Shown one piece after another: positions 60,401 to 64,000 of a stretch of 64,000 bases of DNA (its first letter is position 1; the number at the start of each line of letters is the position of its first letter). The notes below the pieces were generated by a model. The model was not told the origin of the DNA. It searched no databases and saw nothing but the letters and a program-made list of their open reading frames with translations. Source of the DNA: Planococcus citri. Lineage: Eukaryota > Arthropoda > Insecta > Hemiptera > Pseudococcidae. The DNA lies in contig NC_088681.1 in the NCBI RefSeq assembly GCF_950023065.1, positions 44,116,836-44,180,835 on the forward strand, given 5' to 3'. Position numbers and translations under genes: made by a program.

Positions 60401-61836
60401 TTGAACCTCGGAAAAATCCTCAAAATTGAACGTTCAAAAGTATTCAAAATCGAACTTTCAAAAAAGGTCAACTATGAACACTGAACAATGAAGACCCCAT
60501 CTTTCGAGCAATTAAAATGGGGGGGGGGGTATTCAGAATTAAATTATGCTGGCCCTCTCACCTACCCAGCAGTTGCCAGTATACAAAAGCGCAAATGTTT
60601 GATCCCTCCCTCCCTCCCTCCCACCCTTCAGTCCACAATACTAATTCATCAAAAATGTAAAATATTTTCACAATAGGTAAGGGAAATAAATATCTAGTAA
60701 TTTTGTTTTTCCTTTTTTTTTTGTGAGCCTATTTTCAACTTCATTTCTCCTACGTAGTATTTCAGAACCATTTGCAATTCGACTCTACCGCCAAAAATGA
60801 TTCTTCCGCTGTTTGAAATTAACGCCGGTCTCGACTCGACTCGGCCACGAAGCGCGAATTAATTAAACATCAAAACGCAATTTAACACACAGCCATAACT
60901 TTATTTCACGGTTCACAAACTAAAAATGACTTTTAAACGAAGACAATGATGAAGTGAGAGAGGCTGGGTGGTGCAGGGGCCAGAACCCGCATTCTAACGA
61001 TGAAAAAATAAACACAAAATACAAAACAATACTAAATACGTACTACGACTACACTAAGCGATAGAAAGAGGAGGAATGAGGAAAGTAAAGCTTACCCTTG
61101 TTACAAGCATTAACCATACTGCTGCAATCCGTACACACGGGACATTTCGTTATTTCGTTATCTAATAAACACACAAACAATGAGATAATTATAACACTTG
61201 GTTGAATCAGAAATTCCAGCTATTCGCCGAGTAAGTAAAAGTACCTCTACCTACGTACGTTCTCTACGCATTATAGAACGAAAAAATAACTAAGTATACT
61301 TAAACATCTACAGATACAAGGATTAGAAATTATACGTACATACAGTACGAGAACAACTTATGGGAAATGAACGAAACTATAGGTATGGTCAGGGAATCAT
61401 TGATGCAATGAAGAATGAAGTGAATTTAAGGTAGTAAAGGGGAAGAAAGGGAAGATAGATCGTTCAATGGCTTCAAATAATAACTCGATAAGTTCGAGTA
61501 TAAATCATAACTCGAAATATGCTCACCTAAATCTATGTTGTTGTCTATCGAGTTGCTGAGATCCTGCGCTGGAATATCGTTATCTGCAAAGGAAAAAACA
61601 CACAAAATTGTTAAATTTTCCACTCAAATATTTACGTTTATCGAAGACACGACGAATCCTCGAATTCATATCCGCGAATCGAACACTTACCAGTCTGAAT
61701 ACAATGCTTATGTTGGCCATGGGTAACATTTTGAATGAACTGTTTGCTTTTCTTCACGTCCAAGTCTTGCGAATAAACGCATTTCAAATTCAGGGTGTCC
61801 CAAGAGCAGTAAGGATCTTGAAGTCCCACACATTCT
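57411..61836 (-). CDS. Sema1a: Semaphorin-1A, C-terminal part (partial gene)
   Basis: Membrane-bound axon-guidance ligand/receptor of the plexin A pathway. Only the last five coding exons are in the window: 61691-61836 (PSI domain), 61527-61583, 61096-61161, 57702-57879 and 57411-57592 trimmed to 57582. They join in frame to 205 codons. The PSI exon reads ECVGLQDPYCSWDTLNLKC with the conserved Cys spacing and ends QNVTHGQHKHC, typical of class 1 semaphorins. Next come an Asn/Asp-rich stalk with four Cys, then the membrane segment MGLIMVFLVLLTLAFGFALG, a basic stop-transfer FSRRFR and a cytoplasmic tail with HQLNRLADNS, CPNNKAATINLVLN and a terminal VKKTYI, as remembered for insect Sema-1a. 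There is no Ig domain. The intron between the last two exons has donor GCAAGT. Upstream exons with the Sema domain are off the window. Confidence 0.9.
58015..60480. repeat. Sema1a: Orientation-flipping CAACTTTGAACC minisatellite in Sema1a intron
   Basis: About 2.4 kb of degenerate units (roughly 24-30 bp, core TTCAACTTTGAACC then TnTGAAAAAG) lies in intron 57880-61095. Orientation changes along the array: direct at 58015-58690, inverted at 58700-58900, direct at 58910-59495, inverted at 59570-60160 and direct at about 60190-60470. A higher-order unit of 197-217 bp starts with CAACCTCTAATGAAAGT at 58999, 59216 and 59413. Short ORFs here are meaningless. Confidence 0.85.
60481..61095 (-). other. 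Sema1a: Remainder of Sema1a intron
   Basis: Contains a G9 run near 60520, a CTCCC-type repeat at 60604-60624 (CCCTCCCTCCCTCCC) and otherwise plain AT-rich intron sequence. The exon donor (GTAAGC) ends it at 61095. Confidence 0.55.
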
Positions 61837-62181
61837 CTGTAAAAATCATCAAACAATAACATTACAATATTATGTACTTACATATAATTGTATACAAACA
61901 GTGATGGATTGTCCTATGATATTACGAGTACATATCTGGCGATTGTCAAGGGCCCCTGAGACACTAAGGGGTTCCTGGGGCTATATTTAAACCAAAAAAA
62001 TATGCTATTTCCACTTTCTCTATCTCTAAACATAAATTTTTGTAAGCTTTCCTTTTATTTCAAAATCGAAATTTTCAAGCAATAAACTCATCACAAATAA
62101 CATTGTTTTTTACCTCTCAAAACACGAATTTTTAAAATTTTTTACCTTCGCTTCGCTCGGGCCCCTGTGTTTTTTTTCAAA
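61837..62181 (-). other. Sema1a: Sema1a intron upstream of the PSI exon
   Basis: Begins with the acceptor (TTTTACAG) of the PSI exon. No further exon of the gene was recognised between here and the end of the window, so this intron likely exceeds 2.1 kb. Confidence 0.55.
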
Positions 62182-63216
62182 CTGACAAGGGAACCTCTTG
62201 AAGTATCACACTTCGATTTGAACGGGAACGCAATTTTTGAAAAAAGCATAGTCTAAAACCCCCAAAACCAAATTTTCAGCTGCCCAAGTTCATTCTTCGA
62301 TTTTTGGCGAATCTTTGAAAATTCAAAATTAACTGTTTTTGGGGATTTGTGCTTCTTTAAAAAAAAAAAATACGCACTCGGCACTTGATCAATAAAAATG
62401 GTCACAATAAGTCCCAAAACTAATATTATCCAAATTTCTCAATTTCCAGCCTTTCTGGAGCCTCCAGCGCGATTTTCAATTTCTCCAGAATTTTGAATTT
62501 GCTTCAGAAGGCGTGAATATGCAGTTGGGCAGCTAAAAATCGAGTTGTATATTACACTCGACCTGTTTAACGAGTTTATCCACATTTGAGCCGATTTTGA
62601 GAGTGACACCTCAAGAGTGGTTTTTTTGAGGTGTCACTCTCGCTCCAAAACGGCTGGAAATGGTAGAATTTGTGCACCGGGGGTTAGTTCTCGAAGAAAT
62701 ACGTACAGCGATTAGCTTAAATTTCAAAAATTTCCCCACAAACGGTTATCATTTGATTTTTTGGATTTTTTAATTTTGAAAAAAGCTGGTCAAAAACCCG
62801 GTCTTGAGGTGTCACTTCCAAAATCGGCTCAAATGTAGATAAACTCGTTAAACAGGTCGAGTATAATACACAACCCGATTTTTAGCTGCCCAACTACATA
62901 TTCAAAATTCTGGAGAAATTGAAAAATCGCGCTGGAGGCTCCAGAATGGCTGGAAATGGTGAAATGTGGATTTGGGTAATTAATATTAGTTTTGGGACTT
63001 AGTTTGACCATTTTTATTTATCAAGTACGTACTTTTCTAAAAAAAACATAAATCGCCAAAAACAGTCAATTTTGAATTTTCAAAAATTCGCCAAAAATCG
63101 AAAAATCAACTTGGGCTGCAGAAAATTTGGTTTTGGGGGTTTTAGACCATGCTTTTTCCAAAAATCGCGGTCCCGTTCAAATCGGAGTGTGACACCGCAA
63201 GAGGTTTCCTTGTGAG
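62182..63216. mobile_element. ~1.0-kb palindromic fold-back element, complete copy
   Basis: Inverted ends read CTSACAAGGRAACCTCTTG and continue through (A/G)TCACAC and TTCGATTTGAACGGGA. The arms include CAGCTGCCCAAGTTCATT, CTGGAGCCTCCAGCGCG and CTCGACCTGTTTAACGAG, with an inner palindrome around 62590-62650 (CACCTCAAGAGTGG / TTTTGAGGTGTCACTC). It is the best-preserved member of a family that also has copies at 38523-39350 and, decayed, at 42390-42930. No transposase; no target duplication seen. Confidence 0.8.
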
Positions 63217-64000
63217 ATCGAACTTTTACAAAAATCTGTTAAGTACAGTACCTATACGAGTATCTATTAAAATTTTAAAACGGTTCAAACTAAAAAAAAA
63301 TACACTTTTCACTTGAAAAACCATTGTTTTTCTACCTCTCGAAATGAAACTAGCTTTTACTCTCATCTTGCTCGGGCTGTTTGCTTTTCATTTTCAAAAT
63401 TAAAATCTTTGAAAAGACGACATTCAAATTCTTAAATTTTGGCGCCAAAAATAAGTATAGAGAAAGTAACAATTTTTTAAATAAGCTTTAATGCGAGCAT
63501 CATTATATTATACGTAGAGCTGAGATTTTTATGCTTCGCATATTTTTCAATGGACTAAAAAAAGGGCATATTTTAAAAGATCTCCACGAACCATGAAATT
63601 TCCTGACGAATGAGTCCAATATCATATCATTTCACATGTTTTGCATAATTCTGTATATGTATTTGAGCTCATTTTCTGGCTTTTTTTTTGCATATTTACA
63701 TAAAACTTTGCAAAAATTGAGATTTTTAAGATCTTTTTTGAAAAAATCGTAAAAAAAAAATTTCCCCCGAAACGTATTGATGCAAATATTTTATTTTCAC
63801 TGGCGGAGTTTGTCGGATATTTTTTTTTCATTTTCAAATTTTCTCAATTCTAATTTTCATTTTTCTTTTACTTCTTGATTTTATGAATTACAGTATATGT
63901 AAATTAATATTTTCTTTGCATATTTTTCAACGAAAAAAAAAAATTTATGTATTTTTTCATCACTGGCTTTATTTGTTTTGAATTACCTGTTTTCAGGGTT
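63217..64000. other. AT-rich intron or intergenic end of window
   Basis: No exon, repeat family or regulatory motif I can support; it is probably still inside the Sema1a intron. Confidence 0.45.

Noticed and set aside
44990..60480. CRISPR arrays
   Set aside because: The repeats are degenerate and contiguous without unique spacers, and lie in eukaryotic introns.
1..64000. tRNA or rRNA genes
   Set aside because: I looked for T-loop words (GGTTCRAAYCC) and cloverleaf partners and found none convincing. A covariance-model scan would be decisive.

Overview
The window is AT-rich animal DNA, almost certainly from an insect. It has multi-exon genes with GT-AG introns, long repeat-filled introns and no bacterial-style gene packing. 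The word TAGGTACCTA and its variants recur everywhere (for example near 9526, 11705 and 16467). I associate that word with sternorrhynchan Hemiptera (aphids, mealybugs, scale insects), so such an insect is my best guess; the species is not determined.

Three protein-coding genes can be reconstructed, all in the right half. (1) A WDR33 orthologue lies on the minus strand. Its 14 coding exons run from the ATG at 49262 to the stop at 36647 and join in frame to 1045 codons plus stop. It is the CPSF subunit that reads the AAUAAA poly(A) signal. (2) A KGD4/MRPS36 orthologue lies on the plus strand (50687-51327, 4 exons, 83 aa). It is a small subunit of the mitochondrial 2-oxoglutarate dehydrogenase complex and sits head to head with WDR33. 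(3) The 3' end of a class 1 semaphorin (Sema1a-like) lies on the minus strand (57411-61836). The PSI domain, stalk, membrane segment and cytoplasmic tail are present; the Sema-domain exons lie beyond the right edge. One of its introns appears to be GC-AG.

Positions 1 to about 36 kb hold no host gene I can support. This part is a dense field of inverted-repeat (fold-back) elements: 1512-2912, 4264-4839, 6985-7356, 9643-10960, 14751-19910, 22512-23454, 23788-24020, 27146-28044 (with 27650-27921 inside), 29146-32277 and 34855-35556. More lie among the genes: 38523-39350, a decayed copy near 42390-42930, 45763-46229, 52592-54267 and 62182-63216. Several have termini and target duplications that suggest a superfamily: TA (pogo/mariner-like), TTA (Harbinger-like), and a 5-bp duplication with CACAGTG ends (Transib-like). 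A 5'-truncated LINE with a reverse transcriptase ORF (16956-18915) sits inside the largest long-TIR element, bounded by a 14-bp target duplication.

Introns carry satellite-like arrays. WDR33 intron 1 holds a GATCAGA array of about 2.4 kb, itself split by a fold-back element bearing seven TATCGATA sites. WDR33 intron 12 holds a degenerate ~125-bp array. A Sema1a intron holds a ~2.4-kb CAACTTTGAACC array that repeatedly flips orientation. I see no operon, CRISPR, rRNA or convincing tRNA. The most unusual item is the non-autonomous element at 9643-10960, whose ends match the V(D)J recombination-signal heptamer and which has a 5-bp target duplication. All homology statements come from reading translated exons and recognising families by eye; no database search was run.
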